From the NCBI GenBank assembly GCA_917880885.1, contig OU862933.1, positions 8,789,452 through 8,853,451 of the forward strand: DNA of 64,000 nucleotides, given 5' to 3'. This stretch comes from Limnephilus marmoratus (lineage: Eukaryota; Arthropoda; Insecta; Trichoptera; Limnephilidae). The notes beneath the pieces are model-generated. The model worked only from the letters and a program-made list of their open reading frames with translations, made no database searches and was not told the origin of the DNA. This document shows positions 30,825 through 41,784 of this stretch, in pieces. Positions within the stretch are counted from its first letter, which is position 1. Each line of letters opens with the position of its first letter. Position numbers and translations under genes: made by a program.

Positions 30825-32480
30825 TACTCTACTCTTCCTGCAGATAGTGTCCATTTTGTGAAACTGACGCGCTGTCGGAAAAACACTTTCACGTTCCTGC
30901 CGACGTAATCAGTGAATTCGGTTCCTGCTGCGCAAAAAACATGCCGCTACGATAACATACCTTAAGCCACGCCATAGATAAAGAATAAGTAAAAAAAGTT
31001 CTCTTACCGATGTGCAAACGTACCTATCTATATACTTGTGAGTAGTGCTACAGTGTATTTTGTAGTTACCTGTGAAAAGAAAAGTTAACATGAGTTTTTT
31101 GATGCAACAAAACCCCAACCCACAATTTAACCGAAATTATTTATACAAATTTGAAAACAGGCCTCATTTAACTTAAAACATGCAACATACCCCCAAGCCC
31201 GTAATACAATTCAGTTTATTTTAGAAATATTAAATTTAATTATTTCTTTTAATTTTTTTAAATGTATATAGCATATATTCCTACTAGATACTTTCCATAC
31301 CTTTTGGTTAAAAAAATATAATTCAGTTTGGTTTGTTATATTGGCAATAAATACAAAATTGTACGAAAAACCCTGCGAAGCCGTTCGTCTTCAATTATGA
31401 AACTCTGCTTTTCATGTTAATATTACCTTATGCAGAGTATTTAGGTAATAAAAACTTTTCATAAATAAATATAAATAAACATAAATATTATTTTCGACAT
31501 GAAAAGTAATTTAGTGAGTTACTAATAAAGTGGTGTAAATTTTATATAATTGATAAACAAACGTGTGTGTAACGTGTGATAACCTTGCTAACCTAATATA
31601 TTGTTGAAACTGATATTTAACAGCCATAAAAAGTAATACACGTTGTTTATACAGCGCAAGAGGGTAGTTTATTTGTTATATTATAAATTTAAAATTTCTT
31701 ATCGAATTTCTGACTATTTCTAAGGAATTTTAAACGTGCTATTTATTTCTTCTTTTAGAAGATGTCGTGAAAACAAATACCAAAATAATAAATATTTTTG
31801 AAAAAAAAAATTTCAAACATGAAATGGGCTGAGAAAAATACATAAAATTTTACTCTAAACGTCTAAAAAATGTATAGAATGAAAAATTTTCGAGAAAATC
31901 GGCGAGAAAACTGTCATCTAGTTTATACAATAAAAAAATCATCATAATTCCCTAAGTCAAAACTGAGCTTTTCCAGTCTTTATTCAATGATTAACTAAAA
32001 CACTGTTTAACGTTGGGAAGTGTTTTTTATTAGTAAAAATGTTAGTAAATATCTGACAACATGTTATCAAGCTCAGCAGACTAATTAAAATTTTAGACGG
32101 GTTATTTAACAAATCAATTAAAACAATGCGCAGATGTAAAATAATCCATCATTTGATTGCGTTTTTGGGATCCACCACAATAATTCATTTCTAAATTGCT
32201 ATTCGTGGAATAAAATAAGTTTATTAACCTAGCAATTATTGTTATTAATTTTTATGAAATTACATATAAAAAATCATTCGAATCTATTCGAATACATTGT
32301 ATTGTGGATGCCGATATAAAATCACCGACGAGATAAGTCTATAGTGGGTTGTGGTCGTTCCTGATGTTAAGTAAGGTAGATTTTGCCTTAACTTCAGGTG
32401 AAATTCATCCTTCCTTATCTACGAAAGTTTAGTTGCCCTTTGAGTGCTCTCACAAATGCTCGTTCAGAACAAACTAAATT
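30825..32480. other. AT-rich region without recognised feature
   Basis: The stretch 30825-31120 is GC-richer with a 69-codon minus frame of no known family. The rest is A/T-rich without repeat structure I can name. Confidence 0.4.
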
Positions 32481-32482
32481 TA

Positions 32483-32853
32483 AAAGGCCGCCGTGGTCGA
32501 GGGGTAAGACTCCCGACTAGCAAATCAAATGTCACGGGTTCAAAACCCGGCGTGCGCAGAAAATTTTTATTTTATTAAATGGTGTTATTTCACAATAATT
32601 AATCCATTCATTTTTGCGGCACTTTCCACAGAAGAAGATAATCGCCCTGGTGTAAGATCACCATTCAGCATCGAAACGTTGCTTGAAATGGCTTTAGCCA
32701 TATTTGGTGAGCAGATCTGAATAACCTGGTCCTTTCCCACATTCCTCTTCCCCATCTTCTTCCCCTCCCCACTACCTTCAGCCTCACAACATACCCGAAT
32801 TGGGGACACCATAGTCTCACTGGTTTCAGATGGGGGCAGTCAGGACTCTAGTT
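32483..32853 (+). mobile_element. SINE S1, full length
   Basis: The tRNA-like head runs from 32488 (A-box-like TGGTCGAGGGGTAAG, B box GGTTCAAAACC) to 'gcgtgcgca', followed by the whole body through 'cgccctggtgtaagatcacc', 'gaaatggctttagcc', the CT-rich stretch, 'cccgaattggggac' and 'ctcactggtttcagatggg'. This is the best reference copy of S1 in the window. Confidence 0.88.
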
Positions 32854-33219
32854 AATTTTAAATTCTTTAAACCTGTATTCGTTTACTTATCCTAACCCAC
32901 ACCTACCTATACCACTTGATTAAACTTATCTTTTTTTTTTTATATATAATTTTCATGTATTGCAGAATACACACCACGCAGAAAACACTACATTTATTTA
33001 TCCGCACTAAGAAACTGAATGGTTTAGCATGGAACAAATTTATTTAACATTGGTTAACATGGAAGAAATTGACATTTCTTGTTATAAATCCACAACCGTT
33101 AATTCGTAAAAAAATATTATTATTAAAAAAAAAGTATTATTGCTAATAAATAAAATTTGAAAATCGTAACATTATAATCTCAAGGGATTGTGTAACATTG
33201 TATTTCAGTTAAACATTGA

Positions 33220-33355
33220 AACAGAGGATAACAATAATTATCTAAACGTAAATATGAATGAGAACAAGACACAGAAAAACAGAAAAAAGATAATGGTCGC
33301 AACTGTGACTTGAACTCAGACCTCTCGTCTAACCGGGACACCTTCTGTAAAACCG
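33220..33355 (-). mobile_element. SINE S3-like, minus (one arm of a fold-back pair)
   Basis: Minus reading: tRNA-like head with 'gaggtctgagttcaagtcac' (B-box-like), 'gttgcgaccatt', then a 'tttttctg' body. Its mirror copy starts 70 bp away at 33425. Confidence 0.65.
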
Positions 33356-33424
33356 TCATATTTGTCAATTTCAAATTTTAAAATTAAGAGTATTATCTTC
33401 AACTAATTATTTTTCCATATTATA

Positions 33425-33545
33425 TTATGTTAGATCTGAGTTCTTGTCCCTTGTTACGACCATTGTCTTTTTTCTGTTTTTCTGTGTCTTGTTCTCATTC
33501 ATATTCTCGTTTATATATTATTGTTATCTTCCGCTTCAATGATAT
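33425..33545 (+). mobile_element. SINE S3-like, plus (other arm)
   Basis: Plus copy of the same sequence: 'gatctgagttcttgtccc', 'acgaccattgtctttttt', 'gtgtcttgttctcattcata'. With 33220-33355 it forms a head-to-head inverted repeat of about 120-bp arms. Confidence 0.65.
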
Positions 33546-33637
33546 ATCATATTGATGTGGAATAACCTTCAAAAGCTATAAAAAGAGAGTTTTTCTTATA
33601 AAAATTGACTAACTAATATTTACTTTCGTTCTTTCAG

Positions 33638-33676
33638 ATGCACTTGAAGACAAAATACTGCACACTTCTTAAAATG
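33638..33676 (+). other. candidate 39-nt exon
   Basis: Preceded by a branch-point-like 'gactaac', a pyrimidine tract and 'ttctttcag'; followed by a consensus donor GTAAGT. The 39 nt (13 codons) start and end with ATG and are open in frame 0. The splice signals are good, but no neighbouring exon or protein family supports it. Confidence 0.3.
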
Positions 33677-33679
33677 GTA

Positions 33680-34080
33680 AGTTAAGTTTTTTTCTTCTAA
33701 TTCTTCTGGGTTTCTTTAATTCTTCATTCCATATGGAACGTCCACATTAGGCCGCACAACGCACAGAGCTGCTTCCAATTAGCATATAATAAATAATTAA
33801 GAAATCAATAGATCAAAACTAAATGTGTCCAGTAAAAGATAATAGAGGATGCGCAGCGCTACGGAAGTTCAGAGTTTATTCGGCTGTTATTCATTCGAGG
33901 GAACTAAAATAAATGAAATACCTACCTATGTACCTTAATGCCTACCTATGTACCTTAAGGCTCTGCAACCGGGCCCGAAAAGAAGAAGATGGAGAGATAC
34001 GAAATTACGAATGTTAGAGGAGAGCGCTAACATTTACAGCGACAAAATCGATGCGAAAATTGCGAAAATGTTTAATAAAA
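33680..34080. other. no gene; short tandem repeat
   Basis: A 21-bp unit with 'cctacctatgtaccttaa' is duplicated at 33919-33960. The rest is unassigned. Confidence 0.4.
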
Positions 34081-34084
34081 CACG

Positions 34085-34250
34085 ACTCGTTTAAAATAGA
34101 GCAAAAATCTCGCGGGCATTATCTTAAACAGCATTTAAAGAAACACTGTGAATTTTTTCATACATATAACTTTTAAAATAACTGAAACAAACGTGTTAAT
34201 AATAAATTTTGGAGCATACTTTGCGATTTTTTTCTATCTAGGGAACTTTA
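34085..34250 (-). repeat. repeat R, fragment
   Basis: The minus reading 'tgaaaaaattcacagtgttt' and 'aaatcgcaaagtatgctcc' matches 30690-30815 of copy 1. Confidence 0.6.
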
Positions 34251-34254
34251 TATA

Positions 34255-35195
34255 ATTTGCGTTTCGGCGCGGGCAAAATCTAGATATTATCTTCATGAAT
34301 AACATATATTTTTTAAGAGCTTTAAAACTTACCGTGTTTAAGGGAAATATGTAATAAATCAGTACAAATCCGTTTTGCGGGCCCTTAAACTTAGCTTTTT
34401 TGGGACAGCCGCCTATTTGGGACAAAATGTTTTGGCCAGATGTGTCCCAATTAAGCGGAATCGTCGAAGAAACTAATACTTTGCCCTTTTCCAGAATTCT
34501 CGCGGCCCGAATACTCTATTATAGTCACAATTTATTGATTCAATACACTTTACTTTGCCCTTTTTACTGCTTAATTGCGCGTTGTGTCCTAAGTGGACGT
34601 GACCATTCATAACTGTAGAGTCTTTGCCTTTTTTGTAATGGATGTTTGCATAAGTGTGGAAAAATAGTCAAGTGACCAATGTTACATTAGAATGACAGTT
34701 GTTGTTGTCTTGTTTTCATGTCATGACTCTCATACAAGACTTCAGTCGCACGTTCATTTCAAATAGCTTCTGCTGAAATGCTAAAATAAATTGTCAATTA
34801 TTTCTACCACTTTCAGCTGCCATGTTGTCTGCCATGAGATTGTTGTGGTAATACTTAATCTAAAAAAAATCTGAATAAAAACTAGTTTCGTAGACCAAGG
34901 CCCCGGGGCAAGAGCAATCTCGTCACACGAGCCCAGGCGATAAAATTACAAAACATTTAATAAGGAACGACAAGATGCATGCCCAGTGCCCAGTGTACCT
35001 ATAAATTAATTTCACCGTCAAGTTACCTTGGTATTTATAAGTAATTCAGACCATATTATCGCTCAAATTGGACTTCGTAAAATATTCATTATGGATATTC
35101 CATGAAAACAAAAAAATGCATACAAGTCAATACTTTTCTTTGATATTTCTTGATAAGGATGAGAAAAGAATTTTAATGATAAAAAATTTGTACAT
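34255..35195. other. no confident feature
   Basis: Repeated 'gggaca' strings (34402-34460) and 'tgtgtcc(c/t)aa' at 34440 and 34583 hint at decayed DNA-element ends, too weak to call. No gene. Confidence 0.3.
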
Positions 35196-35203
35196 AACCT
35201 CAT

Positions 35204-35780
35204 GAAATGATAGATGGGATCCTTCAGTTGAAATCAAATGCCGCATTGAGCAAGCTCGTGCAACCTTTATCCGCATGAAAAAAATGTTCTGCAGTCATGA
35301 TCTCAACCTTGGATTACGTATGCGAATGGTCAGATGCTACGGGTTTTCGAAATTAGGTATTTTATGGAATGGAAGCATGGACACTTACTGAAGAACTAAT
35401 TAGGCGACTTGAGGCATTCGAGATGTGGATCTACAGAAGGATACTTAAAATAAGCTGGATGGACAGGGTTACAAACGAAGATGTTATGGTTCGGATGAAT
35501 AAAGAAAAGGAAGTAATTAAAACTATAAAAATCCGAAAACTTCAATATCTTGGACATGTGATGAGACATCCAGAGAAGTATGAGATCTTGCATCTCATAA
35601 TGCAGAGAAAGATTGCCGGAAGACGGGGACCTGGAAGAAAGAGAACCTCATGGCTGAAAAACCTGAGACAGTGGTATGGCCAGTCTACCGTGGAGCTGTT
35701 CCGGGCCGCAGTAAACAAAGTCCGCATAGCCAACATGATACCCAACGTCCGTTGAACGGACATGGCACAAGAAGAAGAAG
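35204..35780 (+). pseudogene. RTE-type LINE L-a with 8-bp target duplication
   Basis: The best L-a copy. The frame 35369-35755 (128 codons) includes MEAWTLTEELIRRLEAFEMW, IYRRILKISWMDRVTNEDVM, KLQYLGHVMRHPEKYEIL, GRRGPGRKRTSWLKNLRQWY and ends VNKVRIANMIPNVR-stop; the tail is AAGAAGAAG. These are the C-terminal signatures of RTE/BovB endonuclease-reverse transcriptases. Upstream (35204-35360) is frame-shifted. AACCTCAT flanks both sides (35196-35203 and 35781-35788). No endonuclease or catalytic reverse-transcriptase motif remains. Confidence 0.92.
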
Positions 35781-35892
35781 AACCTCATAATCTGAGTATA
35801 CCAAATCGTAATTAATAACGTAACCCGAAAAGCACTATCATCAATAATTCTTTAGTAAAATTGTAAAGTGTAGAGTAAACATTATGGCAGTT

Positions 35893-36318
35893 CAATTTGG
35901 GAGGCGGGTGTCGGTACCGCCGTCCCGGGAACCATTTATTGGATAACCAACCCCTCTGCCATAACTTACCCCAAGTGGTTTGATGCCTTTGGTGATTTAG
36001 CAGTGGTGCCCGGGTTCATTAGATGAGGTTTTGTCTTGGCGGGCGTCACGTACTGCGTGGCGTGCCTGATCGAGAGTTGAAGGAGGCTCTCTGACCTCTC
36101 CAGCCGGACTCTCACGACCCATTGCCATCGCAGTTGGAGAATTTATACGTCCATCACTCCTGGAAACACTGACCACAGATTTCTCCCAATCCCTCGTACC
36201 TTTTTCGTTTCCAGAACTTCCTCTCCTTCCTTTCCCTAAAAAAGACCCTCCATACAGATCACCTAAGATGACATGGATAAAAATCCCTCAGGGCCTCCTG
36301 TGTGAAGCTTATGTGACA
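35893..36318 (+). mobile_element. SINE S2, full length, long form
   Basis: From 'gggaggcgggtgtcggtacc' through 'ggtgatttagcagtggtgcc', 'cctctccagccgg' and the pyrimidine-rich zone to the 3' hairpin with outer arm 'cctgtgtgaagc'. About 425 bp, head to tail intact. Confidence 0.85.
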
Positions 36319-36319
36319 A

Positions 36320-36820
36320 ATAATTCAGTATCCATTACTGTTTTATAACGCCCGAGTTCACAATATAGATTTTCACGCAATTATTGTCATCTCCCTGTTT
36401 ATATCTACGTGTATAGCTCAAAAGTTATATTATCCAAACTACACAATTTTATCTTTAAAATTTTCAATAAGAAAAAAGATTTTATAAAAGAACACCGTTA
36501 TTTGGGCGGAGCCAGGGGGGAATTGTTAGTTACAAATTAACAACAAAAGATTTCTCCCATAGATATATTTTTCTATTAACTAACTATAAACCACTAAATA
36601 AGTACCTATTAGTAATTCATTTAAATTTACAAAAAAAATATGGCAGCCCTGCAGCGCTCTTAATATTCGTCTAGCCCAGAACATCAACGATAGCGATGGT
36701 CTGTAACAGATTGCAGATAAAGTGGCCAGTTCATTTGCATAGAATTATCAGGCGTTACCGTATAATAACACCGGCCACATATGACCGGCCGGCATTCCGA
36801 TCATCGCGTATCGAGAAAGT
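36320..36820. other. no feature recognised
   Basis: AT-rich. A short GC-richer part (36640-36790) lies before the degenerate satellite. Confidence 0.4.
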
Positions 36821-37827
36821 ACGTACGTACCGAATGGATAGAATTATTTTTAGTAGAACATTTTGCGAACCGGGTGGTTTTTCAAACGATCGGATTAGAA
36901 AGTATAACTGCAACAAATTCATTTTTATGGCTGATTTAAATATTTGTGGCAAGTAAATTGCATCAAAAACGTGCGTACCTACAAAAGTACTGGGTACCTA
37001 ATGCAGAGATTTTTTTTTGTCGGACGTTTTGCGAACCGGGCGTTTTTCAAACGACCGAATTCGGAAGAATGACTGCGACAAAAACTTTGTTGTGGTTAAT
37101 TAATGTTTTATTAGGTAAGTGATTTATATGCCAATATAATTTTGAATTTTTTATTTATTAACTGCCTTTTTAGAGGCTATTAAATATGTATGGTAAAAAT
37201 TATACAGTATTATTTATTATAAATAACTGCTTCAGCAGCAACATTTTGTATTTGTTTAGTGACATATTGAAGATGTCCACTGAATTGTTATAATTACTTC
37301 CATTGGTTTTCTGGGCAAACAGGAATACCTATGGTATTTAGCCCCAGAATTTCTAAACTGTAATAAATCCCGACTTCTAGTATTACATAATGGAATCTGA
37401 AAGCTAATCAACGCAACAATTCTGGACTATCACTAATTATTATATTATAGAATGAAAGGCATCATATACTTTTTAATGGTGGATTTATGCCTTTGCCCCA
37501 TGTATTTGTATTTATATTGCATATTTTGATGAAGTCGCAAAATGTGATTTAAATTAGTTGAACCGGGGGTTCTCAGAAACGGCCGTATTCGGAAGTATGA
37601 CTGCAGCAAATATATATTTTTAATATTTATGTTACTGTGGCAAGCAAATATGTGTGTTGGTGCAATTTTTTAAATATATGAAGTAACACGTAGCAAAATG
37701 CGATTTTAGTTTTATGGTCATTATATCGAACAGCCGGATTTATAAGTATGACAGCAACAAATACCCACCTTTGATGGTTGATTTATGTCTTTGCGACAAC
37801 CGAATTTGTATTAAAATGCAATTTTCG

Positions 37828-37880
37828 TTATTTGTTTTTGGGATGTCATGCCGTGTTGCGATACCTTGCGGAGGTGTTAT
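37828..37880. repeat. single arm of the 27.3-kb foldback element
   Basis: 'cgttatttgtttttgggatg' and 'tcatgccgtgttgcgatacc' match the left arm of 27337-27545 with few changes. Confidence 0.65.
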
Positions 37881-38087
37881 TGATTAATATAATTTAATGC
37901 AAGACACCGTAAAATACGATTTTCGTTTTACAGATAGTAAGTAGCTCTGTCATTTAGGCAAACAACCAAGTTGGGATGAGCCTTTCATGAGTAGAGTTTT
38001 TTTTTTAAATACGTCAATTCTAAATGATAATGTTTAATTTACAAATAAAATTTATTACTATGTAATAATAATCTTATACAACACTAG

Positions 38088-38365
38088 CAGACCCGGCCAC
38101 ACGTTGCTGTGACTAAGGAAACCTTTATAACCAACGCCATCTGTTATATCAAATCCACACCACGCTGCCCGCTGCCGCTTAGTCCGATATATTATGTATT
38201 TCAACCAATTTACATAAAACCTTGACAAATTATATATCTAAAAACCTTCCTCATGAATCACTCTATCTATTGGTGAAAACCGCATGAAAATCCATTGCAT
38301 AGTTTAAAAGATCTAAGCGCACATACAGCGTGAGCGATTTCATTTTATACTTAGTAAAGATAATA
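38088..38365 (+). repeat. interspersed repeat G, copy 4
   Basis: Begins 'ctagcagacccggccacacg' and includes 'aaccttgacaaattatatat', 'gaatcactctatctattggt' and 'cgcatgaaaatcc'. It ends differently from copy 2 (no ACAG tail). Confidence 0.7.
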
Positions 38366-39189
38366 TACATATAAGATGTACCTATCCTCACAATTAAGCT
38401 TAGCTTGTGTGTATGAGGGGTATCGTTATTTGTATGTTTACATGTTATAGTATTCAAAGATTTTCATTTTCAGTGTGAAATTTAAAATCTTTAAAATTGT
38501 TACCTATGTATATTTCTAAAGCTTTCTGAATTAAAAAAATTACTCTGGGATATTTATAAATGAATTGCCTTCTTTTTTATCATTATGGAGTTGGGAGAGA
38601 TAATTACGGCGCGTGGCATTCAAATTAGAACTGCGATGCAATTTTTGATAACAAACAAGTCGGAAGACCCACAGTGAAAAATCAAAATTATGCGGTAAGT
38701 TAGTTAATGTTTTAATAGTAGATGAATTACTATTCTAATGCAACCTTTGATTACAGGATGTAAAACGTCGTAAAATGAGATTTTTGTTTTACGGCCACTC
38801 CACCGGACATTTTGACAAACGGCCGGATTCCGTATAACGACTGCAATAATATAAGTCTAGATGAGTAAAATTTGGCGGCGTTTCAGAAATAATTTAGTGG
38901 GCGAATTTGAATTTTTATGCAATTTTTGATTACAGGATGCTAGACGTCGTAAATGCGATTGGATTTAGAGAAGCCCCATGTTTTAATGGTAATTTTGGTA
39001 GAGCAGATGATGCCACTTGATTAATCGGATATTTTACTTTTTATACGTTGGTAATTAATGCGTTTTGAAAAATAAAAGCTGCCATTAAAACACATCAGTA
39101 ACAATATCTCATTTGAATGCGCTTGATTTTTACAAATAATTTTTTTTGCATGAGTAAAAAAAAAAAGGTATACAAAACTCATTTATCGT

Positions 39190-39960
39190 CGAAAAGCGAA
39201 TGACCCATTTTTATTCATAATATTTAAGAGGGCACTACCAGAGAAAACCAGAAATATGTCATTTTCAAATCAGATTTTAGACGAATTGACTCTTTTCCAC
39301 AAAAAAATTATAAATGGATTTCAAAAGATTGTTCTTTTATCTAGCATTCGCATGTAATAAATTTTGAAATTTTTTTTAATTTTTAGTATAATAAGGTTAT
39401 TCCATAGGTCGTTGGCAGATTTGCTAAATTTTCAAAAAAGATTTTGTATTATACCACACCCATTTCAAATAATATAATCATGCAGTAAAATAAATCAATA
39501 CATTATCTAGCAAACGCATGTTTTAGAATTTTAATTTTAGTTTCACTAAAATCATTAAAAAATATGTACGTACATGTGTTTCTTGACGAAAATTGGTCCA
39601 TTTGTGTATTTATTTGCGCACTTACAAACTAATATATTTCAGATTTTTTTACCATTCTTATTAAATTTAGACATTATTGAAAATGATAAATACTTATAAT
39701 CAAAAAATAATTACAAAAAGTACATTATTTTAATAGTTTTATCATCACGCTTTTCAGCATTTTTGGATGAAGGTATAAATTAACGCTAATTTGGATTGAA
39801 ATAAATTCGATATTGAGTTATAATTTAAAAAAGCTGGTACGGAGAATAATTAATCTTTCTCATTGTAACCGCCCTGCACGATCGTAAGAACAACTTTCGA
39901 CGAAATGTGGATTTTCGTCCGCTGGCTGGTTAAACGCTCTTAAGGCGACAGAAGATTCTA
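39190..39960 (-). repeat. repeat R, copy 2, inverted
   Basis: The reverse complement follows copy 1 (29850-30600) from 'ttaaccagccagcgg' through 'gagaaagattaattattct' to 'atgacatatttc'. The two copies face each other about 8.4 kb apart. Confidence 0.65.
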
Positions 39961-40286
39961 ATGGGGGTTTTCTCGAAGCTCATATTTTAATTAATTCTTC
40001 TAATTAATTCTTAATATCTTCTTTCACACCGATACCCACAGATATAAGCTATTTATATTTAAGATTAATAAAAATAGTACCTTACCATTAAAATATTTTA
40101 CGTAAAACGGTTTGAAATATTTATATAAAGTTTTTTATCAATAAGGGTATTTTATTCGTCTTGACGATGAAATAGTAAGTTTTCAAGTTATATTAATATT
40201 TTTTAACTTTTGTAAAAAAATCTAAGATTCAAAAGTTATTATTAGTCTCACAGTTTGTGTTTAGTTTCGAGATTTATTAAGAAAAG

Positions 40287-40303
40287 TTCTAGAAGGTTCT
40301 AGA
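40287..40303. promoter_or_regulatory. heat-shock-element-like motif
   Basis: TTCTAGAAGGTTCTAGA contains three perfect alternating nGAAn units (TTC-nn-GAA-nn-TTC) and a partial fourth. It lies about 50 bp upstream of the ATG of a possible exon. HSF trimers bind such arrays; a match of this length can also occur by chance in 64 kb. Confidence 0.35.
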
Positions 40304-40352
40304 CCCGTCGCGTCGGCCAATCTGCAAAATGTTTCTCAGTAGATACTCTCGC

Positions 40353-41470
40353 ATGGCTCCACCGCGCGGAAGGCTGTGTTCAGCGCCGGATCTGCCATAC
40401 GTTCAAAAACGTGCAAAAACCTGGCGCCAACTCCGAAGGGGCGCCGCGGCGCCCGTGAGAAAATAAATATTGTATTAAAATTTAGTTATAATATTCCCTG
40501 AATCGTTTAAAAATTACCCATAGTACGAAATAATTATTACGCTCTAGCAACACTTTCCAAAGAAACAGAATGCGCACGCATCTGGTTGGTATCAACGGCT
40601 TACGAATTTATAGTCAGTTACAGAATTTTTTTACAAATTCTATATATTTAGTTTAAACGTAAGATCTATTTTTCCATATATCTTTTACCGTCTTTTACGA
40701 CGAATAGGTGCGATCCAAATTCAATAACCAATCACAGCGCGGTATTTTTGTTTGTAAGCCGTTGATACCATACGTCAGTGTTTAGTGTTTGTTCGCTCAA
40801 CACAGGGGAAATGCAAGGCACAAATTTGAGGTTATATTCTTATTATTACTGCTCACTGTCTCTCGTCGGGACTGCCTGACAGAAGCTAGTAGATGCTATT
40901 CTTGTGTTGTACGTTGCCATGAGAACGTATTAGTATTTGCTTTTTCTAATATTCGCGTTGGGTATATAGGTACATAAACGCAGTAAATCTCAAGAATGTC
41001 TAATGGACCTAGTTCAGCGAAACCACCCGCATTGTCTCGTAACCTATATTTTAAATCATGGTACGGGCACAAACAAACAATTCGTTGTATTATTTTAAAG
41101 CATAACTTGCAAAGAGTTTTTCCTAAAATAATTAAAATAGCACCATAATTTATGTTTACCCAATAGATTCAGAGAGTATAGGGCTCCTGGCGATCCTCTC
41201 TTTAAAAAAAAACGAGTGTGAGAGCTACCGCCAGGTCACTTGGAAAAGTTACACCCTTTATATGTCTTGATTTTATTTGATAAATTAGTGTAAAAAAAAA
41301 AATAATTAAATAAAAAAAAAATAAAAAAATTGAGGTGAATGAATTTTTAATCAAAATAAAAATGTAGGGGGGGGGGTACCTACTGCACAGGGCGCCAGAT
41401 TTCGTAGATCCGGCCCTGGCTGTGTTGGCGGCGGCTATGGTTCATTATTCTAATTCTGACGATTTCATCT
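40353..41470 (+). pseudogene. possible signal-peptide exon split by a hAT insertion
   Basis: An ATG at 40353 opens a frame that runs into the hAT element's left target duplication. It continues in frame after the right target duplication (41427 on). The two parts together give about 26 codons: a short basic start, then a hydrophobic run (WFIILILTISS), then a stop or a possible GTTAAG donor. The shape is that of a signal peptide encoded by a first exon. The inference is weak: short, no homology seen, no downstream exon. Confidence 0.25.
40381..41418. mobile_element. 1038-bp non-autonomous hAT element
   Basis: Inverted ends CAGCGCCGGATCT and CAGGGCCGGATCT (one mismatch) and identical 8-bp flanks GCTGTGTT (40373-40380 and 41419-41426) are standard hAT hallmarks. 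Inside are a second inverted repeat (ggtatcaacggcttac at 40592 / gtaagccgttgatacc at 40754), a CpG-rich start, and a frame from 40996 (MSNGPSSAKPPALSRN) of about 50 codons that might be the start of a lost transposase. A C/G tract lies near 41369. The perfect flanks suggest a young insertion. Confidence 0.9.
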
Positions 41471-41649
41471 GGATGTTAAGCATGGCTTACTTAGGCCTGG
41501 CTGAAGGCATGAGACAGGAGACAGGAGGCAGTAGGCAGTCCTCAACAGGGGAGGATTGGGAGATTTTGCTGGATTATATTCGTACCCGTGTGTTTTATTA
41601 AATAACATTTTAATCATGTTTATTAATCTAATAAAAAAATCACAATTTC

Positions 41650-41780
41650 AGTTCACACGCGGTAAAAGTAAAACCTTCAGAAAACTAAAGTAAACAAGAG
41701 TAGGGAGGCTACGAAGCACCGCACAAAGACGAGACAGGAGTGTTTGTCACAACGGTGCTAAAAAGTTATCACTTCAAAAA
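41650..41780 (+). repeat. interspersed repeat F, copy 3
   Basis: 'cagttcacacgcggta', 'gaagcaccgcacaaagac' and 'cacaacggtgctaaaaag' as in 5385-5640 and 5970-6150, with an internal deletion. Confidence 0.6.
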
Positions 41781-41784
41781 AAAT

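Larger units (their letters stand above)
36825..38960. repeat. degenerate long-period repeat array
   Basis: A recurring block, 'ttgcgaaccggg' then 'caaacgaccg' and 'cggaagtatgactgc', appears near 36858, 37027, 37556, 37722 (part) and 38805. A second block ('gattacaggatg', 'cgtcgtaaaat') appears near 38752 and 38930. Spacing is irregular, so this is an old, broken array. Repeat G (38088-38365) and a foldback arm (37828-37880) are inserted in it. Confidence 0.6.

Noticed and set aside
40789..40977. 62-codon frame with a leucine run followed by RCYSC, recalling Ly6-type proteins
   Set aside because: It lies wholly inside the hAT element, only one short cysteine cluster is present, and the rest does not fit the fold.
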